This document shows, one piece after another, positions 42,173 through 53,185 of a stretch of DNA of 64,000 nt (positions within the stretch are counted from its first letter, which is position 1; every line of letters starts with the position of its first letter). Made by a program: the position numbers and the translations under genes. Under the pieces are notes generated by a model that was not told the DNA's origin, ran no database searches, and saw only the letters and a list, made by a program, of their open reading frames with translations. This DNA is from Terfezia claveryi (Eukaryota > Ascomycota > Pezizomycetes > Pezizales > Pezizaceae), in NCBI GenBank assembly GCA_015179025.1, contig WHUX01000043.1:124001-188000 (forward strand), read 5' to 3'.

Positions 42173-43880
42173 GCAGAATGACTCCAGCAAGTTTTCACCA
42201 GATTTTCATCTGATAAGACTCTCCTAGATACATCATTCCCCAAAGATATTGCAGCTATACTTTGAACCTCTGGGTCAGAGATTCCAGAAATACAATATCT
42301 ACCCCTGTTCAATGGGCAGTAGCCTTCCACAAAAATATTTTCTTGATACCATTGGTTTAGACTTCAAATACTCAAGAAATATTCTTGTAACCTACTGACC
42401 TCTTAACCCTCTTCTATGAATATATTCCCTTCCAATTCAAAGCTTAGCTGGTGTTGGCTGCTTCCGTAAGCGAAACAGTGCCTGTCAGTTCCATAAAAGT
42501 GCTGATTTGGTCTATGTCTTAGCTTTGTATATTCAAGAGCTCCCAGGCCCACTGTACTGGATATTCGACACTTTAATAATTTAGTCTATTCCCATCATCC
42601 CACAACACATGTACATAAACAAAATTTATACCCTTACCGCTCGCACTCCTCTGCAATTGCATTAACTGTCCTCCCCATCTCTTGAGCCTGCAAAAACCAG
42701 TGAAGCATGGACTAAGCAGAGTCTTACCTACGGCTAGCTAGAATAGGGAGGCTTCCCCGAAGAGAAGTGCACACTAGTACTGAGTCCTTTGTAAAAAAAA
42801 AAAAAGCTAGAATATTCATACATATTTATATATCATGGTCAATATGTAACAAAAATCTCAGGTTACCATTGCCAACGGAATTCAAGGTAATGCTATGGTA
42901 TGAGGTTGCATTGATTACCTTGATCCCGACTCGGCGTGCTACGCGAACCAAGGCAAGGGATTGGGTACAGTCTACAATATTTACCGGAGCCGAGGTATGA
43001 TGATGGAGACACATCTGCGCACACGTAGATGTACCGCAATCAAGAACAATACAATAAGTCACTTTCATGCTGGTATCTGTCATACATGAACTTAAGCAAT
43101 TATATCCCTTCCGTCCTTATGTTACCTGAATGATACCCCTTTAGAAATTGTAAGCAGTAATAACTCGGATGGCCTGCCCCCTCACCACCAACAAGTAAAA
43201 GCAGCGCACAGCGCCAGATAAAATTAAAGGGAACCGGGCCATTACTCATATAACAATGACCTCAATCAATATATGTTGCACGAAACGATTATTAATTAAC
43301 TGCAGCTACATTCGGGTACATCATGCCACTGGGAGAGATAAAATTCCTTTCCTAGAAAAACTTGAGTGAAGATTATGTGTAGTCTTATGGAAACGTCCTT
43401 GCGATGCATCTGACCAGTACCCCGGAACGCACAGCCAAACAGCAGATACACTAAGGTGTTTTGAGTTTGATTATCCGGACTTAGCCCATCTGGTGTCTGT
43501 TCATCTAAGTCGTTGAAGTTCTGCTACAAGTTGTACATATTACCACTTGAAGTTATGCTAAATGCTTTAAGAAGTAGGTTTAGCCACTGATGTAGACAAC
43601 GTTCATGATCAGACACTGCCTTACGAGCACTCCGGCAACACCCTCATTACAGCAGTTTACCTAGCTATATCTCATTATATACAGTATCATGAACGGCTAA
43701 ACATAGAACTATGGAAACAAATAAGTACGCTTTACAGCATGGTTACCCTCCTATCTTAACAATATCAACCGAATACTCTTGAGAGATCCGCCCGCCAATA
43801 CCACCTTCCTTGACCATACCCTCTATACGCCGGATATGGCACTAACTATGTCGAAAGTAACTCTAGACAATATAGCGACA
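42173..43880. other. Non-coding stretch
   Basis: No supported gene. The minus frame at 42826-43083 (85 codons, VTYCIVLDCGTSTCAQMCL) is Cys-rich but has no recognised pattern or context; I leave it uncalled. A 13-base A-run lies at about 42793. Confidence 0.4.
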
Positions 43881-43943
43881 TAGTTTCATATCCGATTTTT
43901 TTTTTTTTTTTTTTTTTTTTTAAATACTTGTTAGTTTCATATC
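43881..43943 (-). mobile_element. Ultra-short LINE-A insertion
   Basis: TAGTTTCATATC (43881-43892) and again at 43932-43943 bracket CGA, a T-run of 26 (43896-43921) and AAATACTTG. On the minus strand that is CAAGTATTT plus poly(A), exactly the last nine bases of LINE-A. So essentially only the tail was inserted. Confidence 0.8.
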
Positions 43944-44008
43944 AGAACAAGTCATTCAGAGCGCCAAAATAAGCTATTTTCAAATTTTTGAAATCATATG
44001 CTCAGTCC

Positions 44009-44021
44009 AAGCATGGCCAAT
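44009..44021. repeat. Target site duplication of LINE-C, left copy
   Basis: AAGCATGGCCAAT, repeated exactly at 44368-44380. Confidence 0.88.
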
Positions 44022-44367
44022 CTGGGGGGGAGATGGATGAGCGGGGGAGGTGGCTCAGGAAGGTGAGGGGAGAAGGATACCATTGTTGACTTGGTGGAGA
44101 CCTTCTTCTCAAACTTAGACCTGGGGTAGACGGAGGGTTTACCCCCCTGTTTCTTATGGGTATGGTGAGGGCGGGGGTTTTGGCAATGGCGAGGGGGGGT
44201 CTTTTGTTCCTAATGGCAGATTTTCCTTGGCTCGGGAGGCTGGGCGCTTACGCAGCCCGTTGTTCCGTGGGTGTACCGAGTCTTTCGGGATGAGGGAACG
44301 GGGCCGTCTCATAGCCTTAGGCTTTACAGACGTACAGACTTCAGAAAAAAAAAAAAAAGAAAAAAAA
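44022..44367 (+). mobile_element. LINE-C, 5'-truncated, with ORF2 end and tail
   Basis: Begins in the ORF2 C-terminus (EMDERGRWLRKVRGEKDTIV DLVETFFSNLDLG, then stop), analogous to EATEAFFGLL at the end of LINE-A ORF2. A G-rich 3'UTR follows, then GCCCGTTGTTCCGTGGGTGT ACCGAGTCTTTCGGGATGAG, the hairpin at 44305-44332 (CGTCT with AGACG, AGCC with GGCT) and an A-run. Target duplications bracket it. Confidence 0.85.
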
Positions 44368-44385
44368 AAGCATGGCCAATATCAG

Positions 44386-44510
44386 TTTTTTTTTTTTTTT
44401 TTTTTTTTTTTTTGGGGGGGGTACGTCTATGGAGCCATAGGCTATGAGACGGCCCCTTTTCCTCCCTTCTAAAATTTTGGTGCTCTGCGAGGCGTAGTAA
44501 GGTACCGCGC
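44386..44510 (-). repeat. LINE-C tail, inverted neighbour
   Basis: T-run of about 27, a G-run, then TACGTCTATGGAGCCATAGG CTATGAGACGGCCCC. It begins immediately beside the copy at 44022-44367, so the two LINE-C tails sit poly(A) to poly(T). No target duplication seen. Confidence 0.75.
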
Positions 44511-44527
44511 CCTCCACTACCAAGGCC

Positions 44528-44712
44528 CATTTGGACTACTCTCAGAATGAATTTCACTGACTAAGCATGGGAAAACCTTCGTTAGGACAAACCCATACTC
44601 CGTACTCCTTGGCTGTTAGGAAATCTTTGAGAGAGGCAGGATTCGAACCTACGAACGCAATTGCATTCACCAGGATGGTTCCAAACCACACTCCCCACTG
44701 CAGGCTTATTGC
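44528..44712 (-). repeat. tRNA-like or SINE-like repeat with B box
   Basis: On the minus strand GTAGGTTCGAATCCTGCCTC holds an exact RNA polymerase III B box (GGTTCGAATCC) in a T-arm (GTAGG/CCTGC, loop TTCGAAT), preceded by GGTGAATGCAATTGCGTTC, like a long variable arm. The 5' half does not fold into a convincing D-arm and the A box is poor, so it is not a functional tRNA. A copy lacking the centre lies at 25440-25550, showing it is dispersed. Confidence 0.5.
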
Positions 44713-45365
44713 CGTCCTAGTAGAACAGCTGGGTTATAACGCTGGGTTGATCTTGAGCACATGGTTGCTGGGAGGTGGCTGAAATGTCCGCATTAATGGC
44801 CTTGGTTTTCCAGTTAATACTGACGAAATATGACGGTAACCAAGTTGCAGGGCAGAATTGTTTCCAAGCATATATTTAGCTGGATCATAGTCTATATCAT
44901 GAGATAGCTGCTGCAGGACGATTTATCTAAGCTCGTAAGACATTGTCTGATTGTAGTGGGTTAACTGACAAAGAGTAATTGGGTCGGGCTAGTATGAGAG
45001 TTCGGGACTCTAGGTAATGGTAATATGTAGTATACAAATTAATCCTGCGGTCAGTTTTCATACCCTCATAACGTTAACCCCCCTCATTCACGCCTAGCCT
45101 TTCTAACATTGACAGTATGGATTTGTATTACAGAGGGGGGGAACATCACTGATTTTTGAGTATATGGGAGTAGCTAGTCAATTGTTTCAAGCGTACAATG
45201 AAAATGGATCACATCCTAGAGCCTGACTATATGCGTTTGGCTACCGGTATCGGCATGGCCCTTCAAAGCCTCGAATTGCAACATATCAATACTGATATAT
45301 TAATGGCTAAGGTAGGTGGATACGCCAGGTGTATCTAGTCTGTTTCAATATCCAATATTGAGTGC
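44713..45365. other. Non-coding
   Basis: Nothing recognised. Confidence 0.4.
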
Positions 45366-45657
45366 TTTTTTCTTTCTTTTTTTTTTCCTAACTCATTACT
45401 CCTATGCGGTACCGTTAGGGGGACCACGAGGAGCCACCCGGAGGCCCGGGTGGATTCAGGGACAAGGCAAGTTAATCTGCCAGGTCCGACTCTAGGTACA
45501 TGAACTCAACTAGTAACGAGACCCCATGCTGTCATTAACGAGCTTGTGTCCGATGACCCCGAGGCCTGACTGGGCCTCGAACCGGAAAAGAAAAAAGTTG
45601 AACAAGAGGATGAGGGAACTGGTAAAATAACAGTAGACAGAACTCGCAGAAAAACCC
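45366..45657 (-). mobile_element. LINE-A 3' end truncating the gypsy integrase
   Basis: T-rich start, CTCATTACTCCTATGCGGTA, GGACCACGAGGAGCCACCCG, GATTCAGGGACAAGGCAAGT TAATCTGCCAGG, GTCATTAACG, to about 45657, where gypsy integrase sequence begins. No gypsy sequence reappears left of it and no target duplication is seen, so a deletion accompanies the junction. Confidence 0.82.
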
Positions 45658-46851
45658 GAAGATTTTACAGGCTCTTGCTACTTGTAGAATTTCTTTGTTC
45701 ACAATTTCCGATTGTCCGTCTGCACGTGGATGATATGCGGTGGACGGTTCCAACTTGATTCCTTTATTCCTAGCCCAATCTTGAAAGTGCGTTGACATAA
45801 AAAGAGTGTCGCGGTCAAAAACAATACAGAAAGGGTATCCCATTGTTGGGACTACATGAGTATCAAAGGTAGCAGTACATTGTTCTGCTGTGAAATTATC
45901 TGAGACAGGAATAAGAAACTTGAATCCTGATTGTCTATCGACAATCGTCCAAAGTCGTGAAATACAAACTACATGATCTTCTTCAACAGGAATATTCGGG
46001 TACAAAATTGAACACTTAGTAAACACAGGTGCTACTTTAAGAAAATCCATCGATATGTTAGTCCATGGCCTGCTTGGTACATGTAATGGGGTTACGAGTC
46101 CAAGTGGCGCCTTGTTGGAATACTTTGTCCGTTGACAAGTATCACAACTTCTGATATAGTCCTTAGTTGGTTCTGCAAAGGACTGGCAATCATATCGGTC
46201 AGTAAGATATTTCATCGTTTTTTCAATGCCACCATGAGCGGTTGCTTCATGTACATCTTTAATAACCAATTCGAGATAGTTCTTACCTTCGATGTTAAAG
46301 GTAGAGGGCAAGACTAGTCTCCATTGTCCTTGTCGATTCTTGACATACAAAAATCCATCTTTTATTCTATGATCCTTACGGTTCACAAAGGTATCATAGT
46401 AGTTCTTCCAGATAGGACATACTCTCATGCATGATTGATACGCGGCTTTCATACCTGTTCCTTGGTCAAGCCAGTGTGTGATGAAGTAGTCCTTGTCGTC
46501 TTCCCATCCGTCGCTGATGTGCTTCTCTTCAATGAGCTTGTTGAGGGTCAGTTCGATCCTTGTGTTGAAGTCATTGATGGTGGGTTTCTTCTCCTTGCAT
46601 GTAGAAGCATTATGTCCTGAGAACTTACAGAAATCACAACGCTGTCGGGAGGTCTTGGTGTCTTGAATGAAGGAGGGTAAATCTTCGTCAATGGCTACTC
46701 GCTTTTTAGAACGAGTAGTGATGGCGGCGGTGTTGATTGGAATTGCGTTGCTGCTGCTAGCGGTTGCAGCTGGTTGTTGAGGTACATTCCATGGTTGTTG
46801 TGGGGCAACAGGAGTATTCATGATCTCCTGTTCCATTTGTCGGTTGGTCAT
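45658..46851 (-). pseudogene. Ty3/gypsy integrase with an extra N-terminal zinc knuckle
   Basis: From 46851: a Gln/Pro/Ala-rich start, then CDFCKFSGHNASTCK (C-X2-C-X4-H-X4-C), the integrase HHCC domain HEATAHGGIEKTMKYLTDRY ... CDTCQRTK, and the core with MDFLK (D), VFDRDTLFMSTHFQDW (D) and YHPRADGQSEIVNKE (E). The frame is open to the core end, then passes into LINE-A sequence. The C-terminal part and the 3' LTR are missing. Catalytic residues are intact. Confidence 0.9.
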
Positions 46852-46929
46852 CTGTTCGGTAGGGTTACTGAACTGAATGCTGGGTTGGAGAGTGGGTTGT
46901 GTCGGCTTGTTGGCAATCCATCTTTTTGC

Positions 46930-47832
46930 TCATTCTCCGATTTCCTGGATAGCTTCTTCTCGGCTGAGAGCTGGTGGAGGTGGATAAGCTGGCGTTTGTT
47001 GTACTGGTGCTAGTTCCTTTTGAGGCTCATTTGCGGCTAGGATATGCGCAATACGAGTCGTAAGGAATTCCTTCTCCTTCTTAAGAACTGAGGCTGTCAG
47101 GTCACAGTTCAAACTGCCATGTCCGTGGTGGTTGCAAATTGCACATGTTTCGATGGTGAACATGCGGTTGTTTATGGCGTGGGAGCTGCCATGAACTGGA
47201 CAGTAAAAATCGCGGCAAAAGGACCAGTGCATCTTTTTGTGTTGTTGCCAATTGCTATGAGCTAGGTCGATAGCAATTTCTTTCGCTTCTTCAGGAGTGA
47301 GGGTATTTTGTTGTGCGTTTTCAGAAGATGGAGGCCTATATCTTAGTCCAAGAACTGTTAAGGGTTTGTTCTTGTTTATATTGGGTACACGATCATACCC
47401 GCTGAAAACTTCTTCTGGTATAGTAGATAGAGTCTCGTCATCTGAGGACTCTTCTTCCTTCATCATGTCATATTCGCTTTCTTCATCCTGAATGCCCTCG
47501 AAGTATGGACAGAAGATATAGGTGTCCAAGTTCTTCAGCTCTTCCACGACATTTGTTGAAGTCGCAGTCGACATGCTTGAAATTAATAGCTCCGCGAGAA
47601 ACCATATTGTTCTGAGTAGAGGTTTCTGGTATTGGAAAGTTCTTAAAGCGTTGGTAGAGATGTTGCGGTTGTAGGTGTGGTTAGGAGGATCGATGCTGTT
47701 GGAGATATAATCGTCCTCGGTAGTGGGAGTATCTAAGTATTTATGCTTTCTTGATAGAGCGTCTGCTATCAAATTTTCCTTTCCTGCGGTATGCTGTATG
47801 TCTGTATCAAATTCATTAGGTAATCTTGCCAT
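46930..47832 (-). pseudogene. Gypsy pol linker with second zinc-finger-like module
   Basis: It begins with the RNase H end (FDTDIQHTAGKENLIADALS RKHKYLD). An acidic linker follows (DEESEYDMMKEEESSDDETL), then CRDFYCPVHGSSH and CAICNHHGHGSLNC, a CX2CX4HX4C knuckle with nearby Cys/His, and a Pro-rich end before the next frame. The linker is about 220 residues long and lies between RNase H and integrase, where most Ty3/gypsy elements have a short tether. Confidence 0.75.
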
Positions 47833-49027
47833 CGCCTCAATTTTTGACTTGCAGGCGTTTGAGTATGGAAGGTTACTAACGGTTTGTGGTCGGTAAGGAT
47901 AGTGAACTTGTGACCTCTCAATTGTGCTTCAAAAAATTTTAATGAGTCAATAATCGCTAATAATTCCTTTTGAAAGATAGGATAATTGAGTTGTGCTGGA
48001 TTAAATTTTCTAGAGTGGAAGCATGATGGTCTGATGTGCGTCAACGTCCTTGACCTATCCAAGATCCTAGTCCTATATCACTAGCATCACAACTAAATAT
48101 TTGGGTTCAGTAGATTCATTATTCCAGGGTTTTAAAACATGTGGGGAATTCACGAGTTCCTTGAGTTTTTCAAACGCTGCGTTATGAGTATCTGTCCATT
48201 CCCATTTCTTTGTTTCTCCTTGCAGTTCTGACAGGGTGCTTGCATACGATGCCAAGTAGGAATAAATCTGCTGAGATAATTAACTATTCCAAGGAATCCT
48301 CTAAGATCCTTTTTTCTTGTAGGAGTCGGAAATGTTAATATAGTAGTCCTCTTCTTCGGGTCTACATGTAATCCATCTGATGTCAAAACGTGTCCTAAGA
48401 TTTCCAATCTTGGAGTAAAGAACTGGCATTTGCTTTCTTTGAGATAGAATTTCTCATCCTGTAGACGTTGAAGTACTTTCTTCAATAATTCTACATGTTC
48501 TTCATACGTTTTAGAGAATATAATAATATATCAATATAGATGATTAAATTTTTATAGACCATGTCCTTAAAAATTTCATGCATAATGCGAACCATGGTAG
48601 CTGGTGCGTTACGATCCCCTTGTTGCATAACTCTACTTCTGAAATATCCCATGTGACATAAAAAGGTAGAGTGTTGCTCAGATTCTTCATCGTTCCTGAT
48701 ATTAAAAAATCCGTCGGCTAAGTCGACCTTAGTCCAAATGGGATTCTCCGCTACTAGTTCAATTGCTTATTAATATCTGGCAATGGGGTGTGATCCGGTT
48801 CGACGGCTAAATTGCGGTCTCGACAGTCATTGACATGTCGGCTTCTTCCGGTTTATCTCGTTTAGGGATAGTGAACATGACTACAGCATTTGTGTATTTT
48901 CTACTCTATATATGCGACCTGATGCTTCTTCTTCGACTAATTTGTCATGGATTTGTTGTCTAAATCGATGTCCTGAGGGTCGCCATTTTGGTATCCAGTA
49001 GCTCCTGCTTTTGGTTTGATAGAGTGA
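47769..49027 (-). pseudogene. Gypsy reverse transcriptase and RNase H, broken
   Basis: The RT palm (48500-49020) is shattered by stops and frameshifts; the catalytic region near 48530 is unreadable. The thumb is clear: QRLQDEKFYLKESKCQFFTP RLEILGHVLTSDGLHVDP, KKDLRGFLGIVNYLSRFIP. RNase H: DASDIGLGSWIGQGR then YPIFQKELLAIIDSLKFFEA and ILTDHKPLVTF. Downstream frames join integrase. Confidence 0.85.
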
Positions 49028-49849
49028 TTAATTTTTCTTAGTGGCGGTAATTCCCGTGAATTGTCTTGGGAAATAATAAGGGAAACTCCTTACAGGGTTG
49101 AATTGTTTCTGTACCATAGAAACAGCTGTCACGAGTTCTCTTTCTGAATCGGTTTCGTCTGCATCACTAATATTTTCCCAATTATCCGGTTCACTATAAT
49201 CTGCGACTGATTCACAGCTGACCTGTGTATACGCTGATCTTATACCATTCGCCATGGTTCTAGATCCCTTCCATACACTTAGCTGGAATCGTGGAATGTT
49301 TTCCGGTTGGATAGTAACTGGTTCCTGATGGGCAGGAATTATTGCTCGCACTTTGCTGAGAGCAGGTTCTCCTAGTATCATGTCCCATCCGGTCAAATGA
49401 GCTACATAGAACGTTCGTTCTTCTACATAACCTATCCAATCAAGTTTGATAGTACAAGCTTTGTCTATCATTCCTTTTGAGCCTTTAATTATAGTACTTA
49501 ATGATTTCTTCTCGATACTTCTAGTTGGTATTTTGTATAGGTGTACAAATTGAGAATTGATTAAGTCTCCTCCCTTCGTTTGGAGATCAATTAAAGCTAG
49601 TGCGGGGTGTTCGTTAGCTTTAACGAATACCTTGCTAAAATCTGGTACCTGTCTTGACAAGGGTCGTTCCTTGATTTTATCCTTGTTGTTTTTATCCTTG
49701 GTGGCTATCGGCATAGCTAAATCTTGTGCGGCTGTACGCATGGGTACCTTATTTTTTCGTTTCCTACAGTCCTTGTAGGAGTGTCCAGGGTTCCAACACC
49801 ATAGACATTTCTTGTCTTTAATTAATTGCATCTTCGTCTTCTGATCCAA
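49028..49849 (-). pseudogene. Gypsy zinc knuckle and aspartic protease region
   Basis: CLWCWNPGHSYKDC is a CCHC knuckle. Then VFVKANEHPALALIDLQTKG GDLINSQFV occupies the protease active-site position (usually LIDSGA or DTG). AHLTGWDMILGEPAL is the flap/ILG motif. The Asp is present but is followed by Leu-Gln rather than Ser/Thr-Gly. The frame overlaps the end of gag by about 30 bases, as in a programmed frameshift or a simple overlap. Confidence 0.8.
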
Positions 49850-51510
49850 TTTTTTTGTGATGGTGTCCCAATCTGAGTCCTTCCGATTTTTGTGTTGGGT
49901 TTGGTGTTGGGATTGCTGCTAGGATTAAATCCTGTTTTTTGTATTGATTCTGGTCCCTGCGTGGACCATGACTTCGATTTTCATTCCGAGGGTGTTGTCG
50001 TCGGGATGTATTTGTTGTGGATGGTGGGGCAATATCCTTTTTGGAAGCTTCATATGACTCCGCTTGATGCACGAGCTGATCATATGACCATTCTTCTTTG
50101 ATTAAAGGAATTAATGTAGCTGACATGTATGGCGGCAGGTGATTAAGAAACTTTCTTCTTTTTACTTCCTGCGATATTGATTGTTTGCCATCCTTGTCAA
50201 TCAATTTGATTTGCATTTCAGTAAGCCAGTTGGCAAACTGTTTGATTCCCATGTGACGTCCGTCCTTGTATGGTGTGGCTGTCTCCCATCGTTTCCACAA
50301 AATGTCCTTACTAGTAGAGGGTATCAGAAAATCCCTTAGCGCTAGTATGAATCCAAAGAATGTCACATTCTTTCCTTTTTCTCTTAGGAATTGATTATAA
50401 GTAGTGAGCGCGCTTCCTTCCATTCTGAATCCAACAATTTCCAGAGCTGAAGCGCCTTCTAAATCTATTCTTTTGAGAACAAACCAACGTTGCATTGCTG
50501 TGGCCCAAGAGTCAAAATATTGTGAGTCTTGCCATTTTTTGTCTTCTCCTCTTAATTTTTCTGGCATATCAATCTTTATTCCTTTTAAAGCATTCGTTGC
50601 TTTATGGTTACCCATTGTAACCATTCCTGTTGTAGATTCCCATTGTTGGTGTTCGACTGATTTCCCTCGTTTGGGTTTTCTTTTAAGAGTTTGACTTGCA
50701 ACTGACGATGCCTTCTCAGAGTCCGAGCTATCATCTCCGCTATCATCGGGGTCTCGTCCTCCTCCTTGTGTTTTCTGCTGCTGTTGGTCTAGTCCTGTAT
50801 CTAGATCATCATCGTCTTCTGGTAATTCTATATCTTCTGGTGGTTGGTCTTTGTCGTCTGGTTCTTTGGCTGACCCAGTCCTCCTTTCTGGTGTCTCAGT
50901 GCTCGACCTTTGCCTTTCGATTGATCTTTTGGTGTTCTCAGGAACGCTCCTGGAAGTTCTTTGCTAGGATTGAAAAAATCCTCCGCGGTATGTGCTGATT
51001 CTTCTAGATGAGTGCCGCTCATCATAAATGCCATTATTTCTTCCCAGTTATTTATTACCCAATTCGGTTTCCTTAAAAGTGGAACAACAGGTTTCTTTAA
51101 TTCTTTACTTAAAAATGCATTCATTTCTAAGTCTTTTCTTTGAATGGGTAAGGTGTTAGCCATAAATAGTGTTTTACTACGGCTTCCATTAAGAGTCGAG
51201 TATCATCAGGATGATACTGTTGGGCATGTCCCATTGAGCGAGTATATTTCAAAATCTCCTCAATTGTTGGAAGATGTCTATCCCAAAATTCTTCTGGTGC
51301 GAGAGGTAAAGCCATACTAAAATATAGTTTGGTTCCTGCTCCACCTGGTTCTCCTATTTCTATATCCATGGGCAGATTTATTTCCCCTTCCGTGTTAGGA
51401 ACTACAAATCTGGTCTTTCTGGGAGTTTCTTCTACTAATTTCTTAATATCTTCGGGTAACATAGTTAACCGTCTCGACCTCTTAGTCTTCTTACTAAGTT
51501 CAGATGCCAT
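49818..51510 (-). pseudogene. Gypsy gag, long form
   Basis: ATG at 51510: MASELSKKTKRSRRLTMLPE, then an N-terminal region not typical of gag (FWDRHLPTIEEILKYTRSMG). A frameshift near 51150 continues MANTLPIQRKDLEMNAFL and an acidic-basic linker, another break near 50828, and the gag core from 50624: SQYFDSWATAMQRWFVLKRI, SALTTYNQFL, GIKQFANWLTEMQIKLIDKD, KRRKFLNHLPPYMSATLI. A basic C-terminus follows. Total near 560 codons. Confidence 0.8.
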
Positions 51511-52191
51511 TATGTCTGATTTCGTCGTCTGTCCGCAACCAAATGCAGCTGGTTATGCGATACGATCGTCGAGTTACTTTTCTTCTTTGGCACCTTTCTG
51601 TGCTGATGGTGTGGTGGCTGATGATCCTTATGATCTCCGTTCGACTGACGGTTCTGTTGGCTCGGTGGCTCACGAGGCTGGTGAGGCTGGATGTCAGGAT
51701 CCTGATGTTTCTTATGGTCCTGGTTTTTCTTCGTCTACTGGTCTAGAATCTAGTTCTAGTTCTTCCGGCAAGAGTGTCACGTTTTCTGATTGGTGTTTGA
51801 GGTAGACGTTGGGGGCGCAGAGGTATTGGTAGAGATGTCTGGGCCTAAGGAAGGTTCTGATGGAGGTAATTCTTTTCTGGAGGAAATGGCTGCAGTGGAG
51901 GCAGCGAGATTTGAGCCTTGGGATTGTGACGCTTGGTTGTTTAGACCAATTATTCCTGGGACCTGGGGGGCCGGTTTTTCAATGGTGTACTGGATTTACA
52001 GGTACAGATGTAATGGCGGTTGCCAGGAGTGCAAGATGAGTTGTCGATCTTATTGGGAAAAGTGTTGTGAACGAGGGTGGGATTGTTTAATGTGGGATAC
52101 CACTGCCCGTTAGAGCTCTGCTTAGCTTGCTTCTAAGTCTTTTGTTGATGTACTGCAGTTGAGAGTCTGATGTCTCGTTTGTTGGATATTT
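51511..52191 (-). other. Gypsy leader between LTR and gag
   Basis: About 680 bases. The minus frame leading into MASELSKK is coding-like (CAPNVYLKHQSENVTLLPEE LELDSRPVDEEKPGP) but has several stops, so gag may once have started further upstream. The reverse strand shows open frames (51329-51805, 51790-52113) that I regard as shadows. Confidence 0.5.
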
Positions 52192-53018
52192 TGTTGGCTA
52201 GCTAGTTGAATAACGATATCGATTTTATATGTGCACTTGGGTGTCGAATTGTATACACTTGCGTGAGTGTAATAAAGGTATCCGAAGGTTGATCAGGCCT
52301 TGGATTTAAGAGTAAAGATTAGGTAAGTAAGTTAAAAAAAATGTAATGAATGGTACTAGACAGTATTCATTCGGTACCGTTTATACAATCTATATCCGTA
52401 GGACGGACGTTTGTGTATTTCGGTTCTGCTGAGGTGAGACCTCAGAAGGGTAGGGAGATTACTATGTGGGACGTTCCCGAAGGGAACAGTAATTAACTGG
52501 TGTAATCTATCTTATATGATTTGTGCTATCTAAGCTATATGATCTTGATCTGATCGGAATATAGGCTTGCTTGCTCTGAGGCTTGCTTGGTTGCTTCTTG
52601 TCTTTCTGTGGATTCCAGAGGGAATCCAGCGGCCTATTTATACTCCTCTGAGATCTGATGACTAAGGAAATAAATACAATAAAGGGTGGCACACCAGAAG
52701 GTGGTGCACTGTACAAAAGGGGTCATGTGGCCATAGTAATGAGTCACACGCCATAAACGATGGTCATGTGGCCATAGTAGTGACTCACACGCCTTAAACA
52801 GAGGTCACGCGGCCATAATGAGGGTGTCTTCATATGGCAAGTACCATGGAACTTCCCATGGCAAATTCCGCGTGCTATGGACGCTTATAAAGCAATAGGA
52901 GGTGGTAGAAGGCTAGTCCTTCAACCGAGAGGCTTAGTTACATAACATAGTAGTAATATAGGAAATACAAAAGTATATAATCAATTATATAAGCAATGAA
53001 ACAACGTTCTCCATTACA
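52192..53018 (-). repeat. Gypsy LTR, inner copy (827 bp)
   Basis: Minus-strand ends TGTAATGGAGAACG and CTAGCTAGCCAACA (TG...CA). Nearly identical to 53186-54011, with only scattered substitutions and single-base indels. It is the 5' LTR directly adjoining the gypsy interior. It contains CCGCGTGACC-type repeats (GTCATGTGGCCATAGTA twice on plus). Confidence 0.93.
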
Positions 53019-53185
53019 CATGGGTACCTTATTTTTTCGTTTCCTACAGTCCTTGTAGGAGTGCCAGGGTTCCAACACCATAGACATTTCTTGTCTTTAA
53101 TTAATTGCATCTTCGTCTTCTGATCCAATTTTTTTGTGATGGTTTCCCAATCTGAGTCCTTCCGATTTTCTGTGTTGGGTTTTTT
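53019..53185 (-). repeat. 167-bp gypsy internal fragment between LTRs
   Basis: Nearly identical to 49739-49906, the gag/zinc-knuckle junction of the neighbouring element, in the same orientation. It is all that separates two LTRs. Confidence 0.92.

Noticed and set aside
42826..43083. 85-codon Cys-rich minus frame as a small secreted protein
   Set aside because: No signal peptide, no start context, and no pattern of Cys spacing known to me.
44528..44712. Functional tRNA gene
   Set aside because: Only the T-arm and variable-arm-like half is convincing; the D-arm and A box do not fit.
51329..52113. Two plus-strand frames, one Cys-rich, opposite the gypsy leader
   Set aside because: The minus strand continues directly into gag and is coding-like; the antisense frames have no independent support.
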